This document shows, in pieces, positions 1 to 10,040 of a stretch of DNA of 17,575 nucleotides. Under the pieces are notes generated by a model. That model had not been told where the DNA came from. It made no database searches and worked only from the letters and a program-made list of their open reading frames with translations. The stretch comes from Choanephora cucurbitarum (Eukaryota; Mucoromycota; Mucoromycetes; Mucorales; Choanephoraceae). Both the position numbers and the translations under genes were made by a program. Each line of letters begins with the position of its first letter. Position 1 is the first letter of the stretch. Location of the stretch: NCBI GenBank assembly GCA_025331435.1, contig JAIWNI010000248.1:1-17575 (forward strand), read 5' to 3'.

Positions 1-224
1 TACTATTTGCTATCTACTACAGCTATTACGTCTTTGACTTTCTTTAGTCCATTTACTTTACTATAACAAGATATTACAGAGCTTATTGTGCATTACTAGA
101 CTTGTGTCACCTTTATAACATAGCCTAGCAGTACTTTACTGCTTACGCTTAACTTAGTCTATAACCTTGTATGATTCATAGCACTAACATATGAAATCAT
201 TCTAGACTAGTTCAATTGATGATC

Positions 225-1256
225 GGATTACAAAATTATTGAAGATGATCATGATAAATATCTTCAATATCCAAGTATGGATATCTTCTTTATAAGGATT
301 TGATCTTCAGATATGCCAAACACCACACAGAGGAACGAGAACGTATTCTGTTCAACATTGACAAAATGGGGCCGGAGTGAAACGGACAAGCTAAACGTTC
401 ATTCTTTGCGAGAATGGTTTCTGCAAACCAATTGCCTTCTCTCATTGGAAATCCATTGGATACCAATAGCAGCGATGTTGTTGCTGTCAATGGGAATTGC
501 TTTGTAGACTCCTTGACTTCCCCGTCTATTAAGTACTCTGTTAGTGTTGAAGATGGTTTTATTAGCAAATGTACGTGTCCTTATCTCAGATAGAGAAGTT
601 TGCCTTGTAAGCATATGTATCTTTTCAAGAGATACACCTCAGTTCCTTGGTTCTACGATCGTATTAGAAATGATTGATTGGCTGCTTTCAGAACTCAAGA
701 AGCTACTCATATCAACGAAGAAATTATTATTTTCAAGGATAGAAATAGGATTGCCCATGAGAAAAGATTACTGTTGAGCTCTTTTAAGATGAAAAAATAG
801 ATATCATTGGTAATAGCGATGGAGAGAAGATGTTGTAAATGAAGATAGAGCTGAAGCCAGCACTGTCAACATTCAACCGGGAAACCTCACTTCGTTTGAT
901 GAAGTTGATGTTGACTTTGTTGGTGGAAGTGATGAAGAAGCTGAAGAAGTTGAAGAAGATAGAAGAGAAAACGTAGAGAGGAGTGCAGCTCGGGAACGCG
1001 TCATAACTTTGATGTCAATACTGAACTATCAAAAAAGAAAGTGCACAAGGCATCAAGAGCTGCATCTCTTGAAACATCCGCTGCGGAAGGTATTTCAAGA
1101 CACCTAGAGCATATCTTAAAAAAACTATACGGGGCTGTGGCAAGAAATCCCAGCCTCTGTAGAAATCCTGAAAGACAGTTGCATAAAAAAACTTCTTCAG
1201 GAACAAAAGTAAAATTACAACTAAAGAAATCATTAAGCCACCAAAGCCACTGAGAT
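225..1256 (+). pseudogene. Decayed SWIM zinc-finger protein gene (transposon-type)
   Basis: Seen: a reading frame running from about 258 to 800 encodes a SWIM zinc finger, with Cys-Thr-Cys at 570-578 and Cys-Lys-His at 606-614 (CxC...CxH). In-frame stops lie at 378 (TGA), 591 (TAG, inside the finger), 675 (TGA) and 798 (TAG). Frameshifts near 257, 800-829 and 1000 move it to other frames. An acidic Asp/Glu-rich stretch (about 885-975) is followed by a Lys-rich helical tail with a KPPKP motif near 1235. Known: SWIM fingers occur in MULE-type transposases and in expanded fungal repeat families. Inference: this is the C-terminal half of such a protein. I see no DDE catalytic core upstream, so the MULE link is not proven. 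All four stops could come from CAG, CGA or TGG by one transition. Confidence 0.6.
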
Positions 1257-1686
1257 TCTAAATCTACAATTTAAATCTCTGCGGGAACATTTAAGTAGAT
1301 TTCTTCTACGCGATGTTCTAGGTCAATGAAATGAACAAACAAATGTAAGTTTTTTTGTAGTAACGGTAATGATTGACGGTACTGACGTTAATACGATTAT
1401 GGTTTCTAGAATGCCGCCCACTATATGATTTGTCTGTAAAATATTCGACTCGTTTGAAATCCTTGTTGATGATTCTTAAACCGAACAGCGTACATATCTC
1501 GTCTTGGGTGAAGTGTTTGAGGGTGCTAGTGACAAGCGTGCTTTGAATGTGCTAAGGTTCCAAGAGATCATTTCTTCCATCCAAAAGTTTGTTGCCTTTC
1601 ATACTTCTGGCCTCATCTCTCTAGTTCGCTTGCTACAAGAAGTTGTTAGTGTTCAAAGTGCCAGCAACTTTCAAATCTTACTTTGA
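1257..1686 (+). pseudogene. Decayed open frame of unknown product
   Basis: One frame (codons starting at 1261) reads through as protein-like sequence for about 140 codons. Three in-frame stops interrupt it, at 1327 (TGA), 1426 (TGA) and 1477 (TAA), and it ends at TGA 1684-1686. The last 60 codons, from 1504, are fully open and rich in aliphatic helix-forming residues. No family motif was recognised. It follows the SWIM remnant directly and may be a distal part of the same protein or a separate gene. The stops have the same transition-compatible character as those in neighbouring elements. Alternative: chance open frame. Confidence 0.3.
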
Positions 1687-2076
1687 TACAAAGTGATTCG
1701 GAAGGGATCTCTTTTTCCCAACAACATTCACAAAATTGCTGGAATTGTTGTAGACTTGTTTCCTCACTTGTAAAAGCTTTTTTTTTTTGTGAGATTTATT
1801 TGCCTTGTTTTTTTCGATTATTCTTTTAATGAAGTTTTTTTCTTCGTCCAATAAAATCTATAACTTGATTTAACTTAAGACTAACATCTTTTTTATATTT
1901 TAAAGTGGAAGTACCGTACTACAATGAAAAATATAAATTTGGAAGTAAGCCGATATTTACACATTTAATTTTTTGAGCCTGTAAGAGCAAGTCAACGGGC
2001 ATCGAATTATTAAATTAGTGTCACCACTCTGTCCTAGAAAGAATAAAATGTTCAAAATGCGTTGTTTAGCCAAGTA
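1687..2076. other. AT-rich intergenic stretch, no gene seen
   Basis: Contains poly-T runs (a long one near 1777-1786) and no credible open frame, RNA gene or clear repeat on either strand. It separates the decayed frame from the Tc1-like element. Confidence 0.5.
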
Positions 2077-2182
2077 CAGTCACTAGAAAAATAACTTGAT
2101 CCATTTAAAAAAATGCATTAAATTTGTCAAAATAATATTCTTCATTCCTCTTCTACATAAGTTTTTCTAAATACAATCGGAC

Positions 2183-3250
2183 ATGAACAATACATCAAAC
2201 AAAAATTCTAATGCTCTCGAAAACGAATATTACAATGATTTTAAGCGAGGAGATGTTTATCATCTCAGAATGAACAGTACAACGTATAGTAAGATTGAAG
2301 CATTGACAGGTATTAATGTCAAAACAGCAAGAAACATTGTCAATACAATTGAGAAAAAGGGTACTTTTGGGAAAGGCAAGAGTACTGGTGGAAAGCCAAA
2401 CGCAAGTGAAGGCGACATCAAATTGCTGGTTCGTTTTGTTCAATAGGATCCGTTTGCAACATATCCTCAGGTCAAAGGGTATGCAGAAACATTTGGCTTG
2501 ATAGTTGACAGGAAGACCATTGTCAGCTATCTAGCTAAATGCGGCTTACATTCGTTTTAGGCAGCACACAAGTCCGCTCTTGAGGATCGCCACAAGGAGG
2601 CTAGGCTACGTTGGGCTCGTAGACACCCTGGTTGGGATGATGATGAGTGGAAGAACGTCGTACGGTCGGATGAGACACGTTTTTGGATCGAGAACAACGA
2701 CTGTGCTGCCTGAGTCATCCGTAAAAAGGGTACTGAATACGAGGAAAGAAACATCCTTAGCGGCACCAAATGGGGCGAAGGATCGGTGATGGTTTGGGCT
2801 TGTTTTTCTGCCATGGGATTTGGTCCTCTTGTGGTCGTAGAAGGCAACATGAACCAAGATGCGTATGTTGATATTTTGGCCAAGCACTTCGACCTTTGGT
2901 TCAAGGAAATACACGAGAAGCATGATAGGAAGTTTATACTCCAAGAATACGGTGCTACCTGCCACACAGGTGCCTATGCTCGTTGGTGTAAGAAGGGCCA
3001 TCAAATCAGCGGCTTTAACTTCTGGCCTGCTCAAAGCCCTGATTTGAACCCTATCAAGCGTGTGTGGTGGGAGTTAGAGAAGCGTCTTGCAGCCAAGAGG
3101 CATACGGTTCAAAATGTCGAAGAGTTGAAGGCCCTTATCTTCCAAAAATGGGAGCTGATAGGGCTTAATTTTGCTGAAACTTTAGTAGACAGTATGCCCT
3201 CTAGATGCCAAGCCGTGATTAAAGCAAAAGGAGGACATACCATATACTAA
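2183..3250 (+). pseudogene. Tc1-type DDE transposase, inactivated
   Basis: The whole 355-codon gene is in one frame from ATG 2183 to TAA 3248-3250 with no frameshift. Three stops interrupt it: TAG 2444, TAG 2558 and TGA 2711. The N-terminus has a helix-turn-helix-like segment (GINVKTARNIV). The catalytic part shows the first Asp in RSDETRF, the WPAQSPDLNP block and the usual C-terminal KGGHTIY. Seen: the second catalytic Asp is Tyr (QEYGATCH, where the family has Asp-Gly-Ala) and the third acidic residue is Lys (NPIKRVWW instead of NPIE). The DDE triad is therefore lost at two positions besides the stops. The spacing between those two positions is 35 residues. The product would have been a cut-and-paste transposase acting on the element ends. 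Confidence 0.85.
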
Positions 3251-3440
3251 GAGCATCTCCAATGGACTTTCTGTTTTTCAAAATTCCCCAAATAGAGAAA
3301 GTCAAATAGAATATTGTAACTCCAATGGGAAAAAATTGACTCCTCGAATATAGAAATGTTCTAAAAAATATGAAAAAATCCTTAAATTTGAGGATTTTTG
3401 AAATATTCCAAATTGACTTTCCAAATGAGAAAAATGGCTC
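3251..3440. mobile_element. MITE-like insert with TAA flanks
   Basis: A 190-bp non-coding segment begins GAGCATCTCC and ends ATGGCTC. TAA flanks it on both sides (3248-3250 and 3441-3443). TAA duplication with GAGC...GCTC ends is the pattern of Tourist/Harbinger-type MITEs. The terminal inverted repeats are imperfect. Internally there are inverted repeats, including GGACTTTCT/AGAAAGTC (about 3265-3304) and a hairpin AAAAAATCCTT/AGGATTTTT (about 3373-3401), and the motif CTCCAATGG occurs twice. The left TAA is the stop codon of the Tc1 transposase, so the insertion did not alter the protein. Alternative: degraded 3' sequence of the Tc1 element. Confidence 0.4.
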
Positions 3441-3475
3441 TAAATCTATTATATTAAAAAGATAAAATCGTATAA

Positions 3476-3497
3476 CCCCAAATAGGAAGGTGTGACT
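3476..3497 (-). repeat. 22-bp terminal repeat, left copy
   Basis: Reverse complement of 16982-17003 (reads AGTCACACC...TTTGGGG on the minus strand). A second 20-bp shared block lies at 3444-3463, matching the reverse complement of 17026-17045. The linker between the blocks is 12 bp here and 22 bp in the right copy. Confidence 0.75.
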
Positions 3498-3618
3498 GTC
3501 TCTATTTTTGATCTTGATTTTAGCTGACAATAAATGATTACAGGAACAAAAATCAAAGTTGCTTTTTAACTGTATTGACATTTTCTTACCTTCAAAGTAA
3601 TACTTGAGCCCAATAAAG

Positions 3619-6600
3619 ATGTACAACCAAATGATATTGATTCCTGACTATATTGAAACTTTAGATATGTTTATACACTACAATCATGAAAATGAGCAAC
3701 CTCGAAAAAGAGCTAGAATTACACGTATTTCACGTGATCAACCTATTGTTTGCAGTAGCTGCAATGAAGAGGGACATAGTCGTAGCACTAGCAGGCTTTG
3801 TAGATTGTATTCTTCAAGCACTTCTACAAATCCAAACCTTGGTGATGCGCAGGCTGATCATTGCACCGAATGCTTATTTGAAGAGCACAGCTCTAATATC
3901 TGTCCAGTTTTGTTTTATGCAAATAATCCTGAGATGAGTGCTTTCAAAGTAGCTCAAGATCCAAGCAAAGTGACACAAATCACTCGACATGACTCTGGAA
4001 GAATGAAGATTGGGTGTTCCTTTTGCCATGCGATGTTATGAATTGATGAGAGAGCCACTTATTCCAAGTCGAATCTCATTTTCCAACTATGTTGTGGCAA
4101 AGGAAAATTCGTCATGAAAGATTCTGAGCCTTTGCCTCCTTTGCTGACTGATCTACTGACAAAAAGAGATCTTATCTCTGTTGAATTTCAAAGTAACATC
4201 AGAGCTTACAACAATGCTTTGTCATTTACTTCTTTGGGTGTCAAATTGGATCATGCTGTCAGTAATTAGAGAAGTGGTGCTTATGCTTTTCGCATTCATG
4301 GAAACGTATATCATCGGATTGGAACTGCTTTGTAGCCTGAAAATGGAGCAACCCCCAGTTTTGCTCAAATATACGTATACAATGCTGCTAATGAGTTGGC
4401 TAATCGGAAAAACAAAATGCCGTTTCTTTCTGCTGATACCTTACAAAAACTTCAAAGCATGATCCATTTCATAAATCCTTATGTTAGAGACTTTAAAACA
4501 ATGGCTGATCTTGATAAGGATACTCCAGGAGGCTTGGCAGATATCAGTATGGTCTTTAGATCAGAAGGCACACCTGATCCCCGTCGCTACAATACACCCA
4601 CCCATAGCATTGAGATTGGGGTCCTCATCATCAACTCAGACAATCATCGGGACGGCAGTAAGCCTACACATCGTGACGTTGTTATCCGTTTGAAAGGGGA
4701 TACACCCAACGAGAATGGACTACAATCCATAAACGAAATTAATCAACATTATGATCCCATGCATTATGTTCTGATGTTTCCTCACGGACAGCCAGGATGG
4801 AATATTAACATGCGTACTTCTGATGGCTTAACAAAAGCAACTATGATGCAATTTTATTGATATCATCTCATGATCAGACAAATCTCACCAAGTAAGCTTC
4901 ATCTGTTTAAACATTTATTTCATCAATATGTGGTAGACATGTATGCAAAGATGGAACAAGAGCGATTAAACTACTTGCGTCACAATCAAAATTCGCTTAG
5001 ATGTGAGCTTTACAGTAATTTAAGAGATGCTGCTGAAATTGATGATGCTGATATGGAATCTGTTGGGAAAAAAGTGATCTTGCCATCGTCTTTTATTGGT
5101 AGTTCTAGACATATGGTACAGCTATATCAAGATTCAATGAGCATAGTTCGTAGATTCGGAAAGCCCGATCTATTTGTGACATTTACTTGCAATCCCACAT
5201 GGATTGAGATTACCAGAGAACTACAAGTCAATCAGACTAGCAATGACCGACCTGACCTTTGTAGTAGAGTGTTTCATATGAAACTGAAACAACTCATGAA
5301 GGATTTGACTGTCAAAGGTGTATTTGGAAAAGTAATTGATTATATGCATGTGATTGAATTTCAAAAAAGAGGATTGCCACATGCCCATATACTGCTGATA
5401 CTATCTCCAGATGACAAGTTCAATGAAGAGGATATAGACAATGCTATCTCGGCTGAAATTCCCGACGAAGAACGAAAACCACTTCTTTATGAGATTGTCA
5501 CTAAAAATTTGATGCACGGACCTTGCGGCCTTTTGAATACGTCTGCGCCTTGCATGAAAGACGGCAAGTGTTCAAAGAACTTTCCAAAGGCCTTCAATTC
5601 CATAACACGATTTAAGATGGAACAACAAGGTGGATATCCAGAATATCGCAGAAGAAATGATGGTAGATCAGTTAGAAGAAAAGGTGTTGATCTCGGCAAT
5701 CCCTGGGTGGTCCCTCATAACCTCTACTTGACAGTCAAATACAATGCTCACATCAATGTTGAAATTTGTGCCACGTTTGATTCTGTCAAGTATGTATACA
5801 AATATGTGTACAAAGGGCATGATAGAGCTCAAGTCGATGTGAGTAAAAAAGATGAAATTCAAAAGTTTATCGATGCTCGATATGTGTCAGCTGCCAAATC
5901 ATGTTGAAGATTGTTTTCTTTTTCTCCGCATGATGAATATCCTCACCACCAAAGGTTGTCTATCCATCTTCCAGATCAGCAACCTGTATATTTTGATGGA
6001 GATAGTAGTGTCAATGATGTTCTCAATTGCAACCAAAAGAATACAACTTTGACAGGTTGGTTTGAAGCCAACAAGGAGTATGAGTTTGCCCGCCAACTAC
6101 TGAACATTGAGTTTCTTGAGCAATTCGTCTGGAAAAAAGAGAAAGACCGAAGCTACTGGAAGCCTAGAGAGAGAGGTCAAGGAGGTACGATTGGCAGAAT
6201 TTACGCTATCTCCCCCAAAGATAGTAAAAAATACTGCATGCGTATATTGTTATACCATGTTCGTGGTGCAACTAGCTTTGACGATTTGAGAACTGTTAAT
6301 GGCAAATGCTGTTCAAGCTTCCGGGAATTTGCTCAAGCTCTTAATCTCCTTAAGGATGACAACGAATGGATCACCTGTCTTGAAGAAGCCTCGCAATACA
6401 AGAACGCTGTTTCCCTAAGAAATCTGTTTGTAGTCATTATGGTGTTCAATTCTCCATCAGAACCCATCCAACTTTGGAATAAGTTTTATGATGATCTTTC
6501 TGACGATTTTCTTTACAAGAAACGTCTATTGCTGCCTAACACTGTAGTAGAAATGGATCAGCAAATTTATGACTGCGCTCTTTATAAGATTGAAGAAGAA

Positions 6601-7565
6601 ATGCAACATTACGGATTTTCCTTGACCAACTTCGCTGGCATTACTCTACCTTCGGTCGATCCTAGAAATATTTACAATGGATTATTAACCGAAGACCAAA
6701 TGCTGGAACCTTTGGTTATTAGGGAACATTTGATTATGAACGCATTAGCATCTCTTGAACCTGAACAGCCTCTCACATTTAACGAAGACCAACAAGCTGT
6801 ATTCAATTGAATTATGAATCTCATCAGCAATCAAAATACGGCTGAACCAAAGGTCATATTTCTTGATGGGCCTGGGGGCACTCGCAAAACTTATTTGTTT
6901 AACGCCTTGCTAAATGTCACAAGAAGAGAACATGGTATTGCTTTGTCTGTAGCATCGAGTGGAACAGCTGCTCTTTTATTAAAGGGTGGTAAAACAGCTC
7001 ATTCGCTTTTCAAACTTCCTTTGAGTTGCAATCAGTTCTCTATGTGCTCAATTACCCCAACCTCTGTTACCGCAAAAGTAATCAAAGATGTAAAATTAAT
7101 CTTATGGGAGGAAGCATCCATAATTGGCAAAGACATTTTGGAGACTGTAGATAGGTCATTGAAAGACATATGCAAACAAATCAATCCTGCACTTAAAAAT
7201 GTTCCCTTTGGTGATCGTGTAATTGTTTTTGGTGGCGATTTCAGACAGGTCTTACCTGTCATCCCTAAAGCATCAAGAGCTGATATCGTAGCATAATGCA
7301 TAAACCGATCATTTTTGTGGAAACACTTTGATCGAATGCAACTACGTATCAATATGCGTGTTCAGGCATCTCTTGAATCAGGCAACACCGAACAAGCTAC
7401 AATGCTGAAGAATTTTTCTGACTACCTGCTGACTGTAAGAGATGGTTCCATTTCATCATTGAATCCAGAAGGTGCAATTCAGTTAGATCAAAGCATGATA
7501 ATCAACGGCAGCAATGTTCTAAGATTAGCTGATACTGTTTTTCACCGATTCAAAAGTACAGCATA
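3619..7565 (+). pseudogene. Helitron RepHel gene, Rep and N-terminal helicase part (Helitron 1)
   Basis: Start chosen at ATG 3619, where the N-terminal zinc-knuckle-like CSSCNEEGHS...C segment follows. The frame continues without any frameshift for 3.9 kb, broken only by stops at 4039 (TGA), 4267 (TAG), 4333 (TAG), 4858 (TGA), 5905 (TGA), 6808 (TGA) and 7294 (TAA). Domains in order: zinc-binding N-terminus with CSFCHAM (4012-4035); Helitron-like N domain; Rep HUH motif His-Ala-His (5380-5388, context GLPHAHILL); paired Tyr motif KYVYKYVYKG (5788-5817); then the PIF1-type superfamily 1B helicase. Walker A reads GPGGTRKT, with Arg (6883-6885) where Gly is expected, and Walker B is WEEA. Rep would nick and rejoin DNA in rolling-circle transposition and the helicase would unwind it. 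The frame is cut at 7565 within FHRFKSTAY by Helitron 2 and resumes at 14140. Confidence 0.92.
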
Positions 7566-7640
7566 CTAGCCGACCTACTCGCTACGCTCGCTTACGGCCG
7601 TCGTCGCCTCACGGTTTGAATCCTGGTGTTCCTATATAGA
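7566..7640 (-). repeat. Helitron 2 3' terminus (CTAG) with GC-rich palindromes
   Basis: On the minus strand the element ends in a GC-rich stretch, unlike the AT-rich surroundings. It includes the perfect palindrome ACGGCCGT (7594-7601) and repeats of GCGAG/GCGTAGCGAG, then CTAG. Helitrons carry a short hairpin a few bases before CTRR that acts as the rolling-circle terminator. A 4-bp GCCG...CGGC pairing across the last 30 bases is a candidate, but the exact hairpin is not certain. Confidence 0.6.
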
Positions 7641-8125
7641 CACTCAAACTTATATGTAAAATAAACAGCATTTTAATTATGAGTTATAGTCTAGAAAGCA
7701 ATAATAGTTTAATTTACAAAAGAAGTTCAGGAAAGATAATGTTATCAGTAGTGTTCTTAGAAGATAAATTTTGTTGATCAGATTGTGCTTCTGCAAGTAG
7801 AACATGGATTCCTTGAAGGTTGGTTGATCGAGAGAAAGCAATATATAACTGACCGTGATTGAATAGAGGAGAACGAAGATCAATTCCTACATTTGTTAAA
7901 GATTGACCTTGGGACTTATTGATAGTCATAGCAAAGCTAAGCTTCACGGGAAATTGCTTTCTTGACAGAATGAATGGGTAGTCGTCTTCCAAAGTAATAA
8001 GAGTTATTCTATGAATAAACTCAATTTGTTCATGACCGTCATTTTGATCTTTCATTACTACAGTTTCAAGAACATACTGACCGATTCTTCTTACAATCAG
8101 TCTAGTACCATTACATGAACCTCTT

Positions 8126-8534
8126 TGTTGTATTCATACAGTACGGATCTTATATTTATCCACTTATGACTTAACAATCACTTCTATTTCGACTTCAGCT
8201 TGTTCCTTTGACAATTGTTTCGGATAATCCTTATTCAAGGTCAGTACTGACATCTCACCAATGATTTACCAGTTACTTGGATTCAGGTACAGTTGGCCAA
8301 TCAACCTGTACAAGTACTTCTTCTCTACAAGACTGTCACCATCAATCTTACATCCGATTTGTCATTGATATTATCTTTTATCATTAGCCTCTATAAAAGT
8401 TTTACAATCTCAGTTGAAATAGCATCTTCATGAAAAGTATAAATAAGATCAATATTTTGAAGTAAATAAAAAGTATCTTTAGTCTGATAAATTTCTCTTG
8501 TCTAATACAATTGTGAACTATTTGGTCTTCAACA
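8126..8534 (+). mobile_element. Solo LTR of a retrotransposon
   Basis: The insert starts TGTTGTATTC and ends TTCAACA, so it has the TGTTG...CAACA ends typical of LTRs. Identical CTCTT 5-mers flank it (8121-8125 and 8535-8539), the expected 5-bp target duplication. In plus orientation it carries a TATAAAA box (8392-8398) and, about 70 bp downstream, AATAAA (8465-8470), matching a U3-R-U5 layout. No retroviral-type genes flank it, so it is a solo LTR left by LTR-LTR recombination. It lies antisense to the Helitron 2 helicase. The LTR family is unknown. Confidence 0.82.
8392..8398 (+). promoter_or_regulatory. TATA box of the solo LTR
   Basis: TATAAAA located two thirds into the LTR, with an AATAAA signal at 8465-8470 downstream. 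Position and order fit an LTR promoter and polyadenylation signal. Activity is not shown. Confidence 0.5.
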
Positions 8535-9840
8535 CTCTTTGAGGATCTAAATTTCTAAGTAACATTACAATACAACCCAGTTTCAGGGTTAACTTAGCAG
8601 GTGGAAAGCTGCCTGGGATTAGTGTTTGCAGGTATTCAGTGGAAACTCTATAGACTTCATTGTTGCTGTTTTCCTCATCCTAATAGTGAGCTTTATCAGC
8701 AGAGATCAAAGTAATAGGCTCTCCTGGCATCAAATCAAGCACCTTTTCATCTATGGAATCTACAACGGCATTTTTAGATGTAAGAATAGCAGATTTGTAT
8801 AAGATGTTTGGATTGTCAAGTGCTTGTAAGAGACTTTCTTGAGAATAGACCATAGCAATGAGCTCATCCAAAGAGGAAGTTTGAGATGTATATTGCGGCA
8901 GAGGTATTTTCGAATTTTGCATTGCAATGTTGTAAGTCATTAAACAAAGCCATTTTTTAAAATGGACATCATTGAATGAAGTACCTATTACAAGCATGTT
9001 TGTACGAAGATGTAATACCTGTGTTTGACGCCAAATGTAAGATTGCTTAATTGAAGCTCCTACAATAGAGGATCTAGTACCGTTTTTGACTACTGGAGGA
9101 ATTTGAGCAAAATTACCGCCAAGAACAATAGGAGTATCACCAAAAAGTAAATTGTTAATATAAATATCTTTAACAGCGTAACCAACAGCTTCAAACATGG
9201 CCTGTTTTACTCAGGGAACTTCATCTCAAATAATCAGAAATGTTTGACGAAGTAAATCGGCTAGTTTGCTACTCTTTGGAATATTACAGGCTGAAGATTT
9301 ATTAAGCTTTAAAGGGATATTTAACTTAAAATGAGAGATTTTGTCTCCAACTGAAAGTAGTACTGTGATACCAGACGAAGCGACACACAAAACGATCTTT
9401 TTCTTGCTTCTGAAATAGTTGCACAGCGTATTGTAAACAAAAGTCTTTCCGGTACCGGCTGGACCATGCAAAAAGAAGCAGATACCAGTTTCAGAATCGA
9501 TTGAGTTAGTATCATTTGCTGAATTGGGAGACTGCAACTTGTGAACTATTGTGTCAAAAGCTTGTTTCTGGTCTGGATTGAAGAGGGCATATTTTGAGTG
9601 ATATGCTAGTTTTTCGTCCAGAGAGTTATACCATAATTGCTCGTCAATGAGAGGGTTGCCAGTGAAAGCGCGATCGGAATTGAGGCGAGCTAAATCGCTT
9701 GTCCAATTGTGTTTAGGTAGAGGCAGATTGAATCCCTCAAGTGTTTTACTAAAGTCTTTCAACTTCTCATCTATCAAATACAGTCCATAGTCCATTGAGG
9801 GTCGCTCATTGTAAAAGCCTTGAGTATATGATGACATGTA

Positions 9841-9883
9841 CAGTGACCTATCAAAAAAATCAAGATTTTTTTTTAATATCCGC
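9841..9883 (+). repeat. Tc1 element 2 terminal inverted repeat, left
   Basis: 43 bp, matching the reverse complement of 11129-11170 except in the A/T homopolymer part (one substitution-type difference and one base of length). It starts with CAGTGACC next to TA. Confidence 0.92.
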
Positions 9884-10040
9884 AAAATCACAATCATCAT
9901 GTCTTGGTCTTTGTCCTCTAACAATCACTTTTTAACCCTCTAAGACATTCAAACTTACACAATACAATCAGAAAACCGTTATAAATTTAAATAATTACTT
10001 TGTTCAGTTAAAAGAGAGAGTTTATTATAATAAAAATACA

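Larger units (their letters stand above)
2077..3498 (+). mobile_element. Tc1/mariner-like element 1 (dead, with nested MITE-like insert)
   Basis: The candidate left end is CAGTCAC at 2077, preceded by the dinucleotide TA (2075-2076), as expected for Tc1/mariner insertion. The candidate right end is GTGACTG at 3492-3498. The flanking TA is not preserved there (TC follows), and beyond the shared 7 bp the two ends do not match well, so the boundaries are tentative. The transposase gene occupies 2183-3250, and a 190-bp insert sits between its stop codon and the right end. The 22 bp at 3476-3497 recur in inverse orientation at 16982-17003, which supports a genuine element terminus on the right. 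Confidence 0.5.
7714..9838 (-). pseudogene. Helitron RepHel gene, helicase half (Helitron 2)
   Basis: This continues the Helitron 2 gene on the distal side of the Tc1 insertion. It encodes a PIF1-type helicase: Walker A GPAGTGKT (intact), Walker B reading DEVP with the preceding Trp replaced by TGA (9226-9228), GNFAQIPPV, the LLRNLDP motif, and the C-terminal [12 protein letters not shown] and HGQLYIAFSR motifs. It ends at 7714. Stops lie at 9226 (TGA), about 9211 (TGA) and 8680 (TAG). A solo LTR (8126-8534 plus 5-bp duplication) splits the segment between LLRNLDPQR and GSCNGTRLIVRR. Insert plus duplication is 414 bp, so the frame is retained across it. No frameshift is seen in this half. Confidence 0.9.

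Noticed and set aside
239..266. Hairpin TTGAAGAT/ATCTTCAA as an element end
   Set aside because: It lies within the decayed SWIM frame, and no second copy or target duplication was found.
2557..3034. Long minus-strand open frames opposite the Tc1 transposase
   Set aside because: They are antisense shadows of the transposase codons and show no recognisable protein motif.
4000..7300. Reassigned stop codons (an alternative genetic code) to explain the in-frame stops
   Set aside because: TGA, TAG and TAA all occur, and would have to mean Trp or Arg and Gln at once. The genes also carry missense losses in catalytic motifs and some frameshifts.
7570..7630. tRNA-like B box (GGTTTGAATCC at 7613-7623) suggesting a tRNA gene or SINE
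   Set aside because: The T stem does not pair properly and no acceptor or anticodon arm can be drawn. The stretch is explained as the 3' terminus of Helitron 2.
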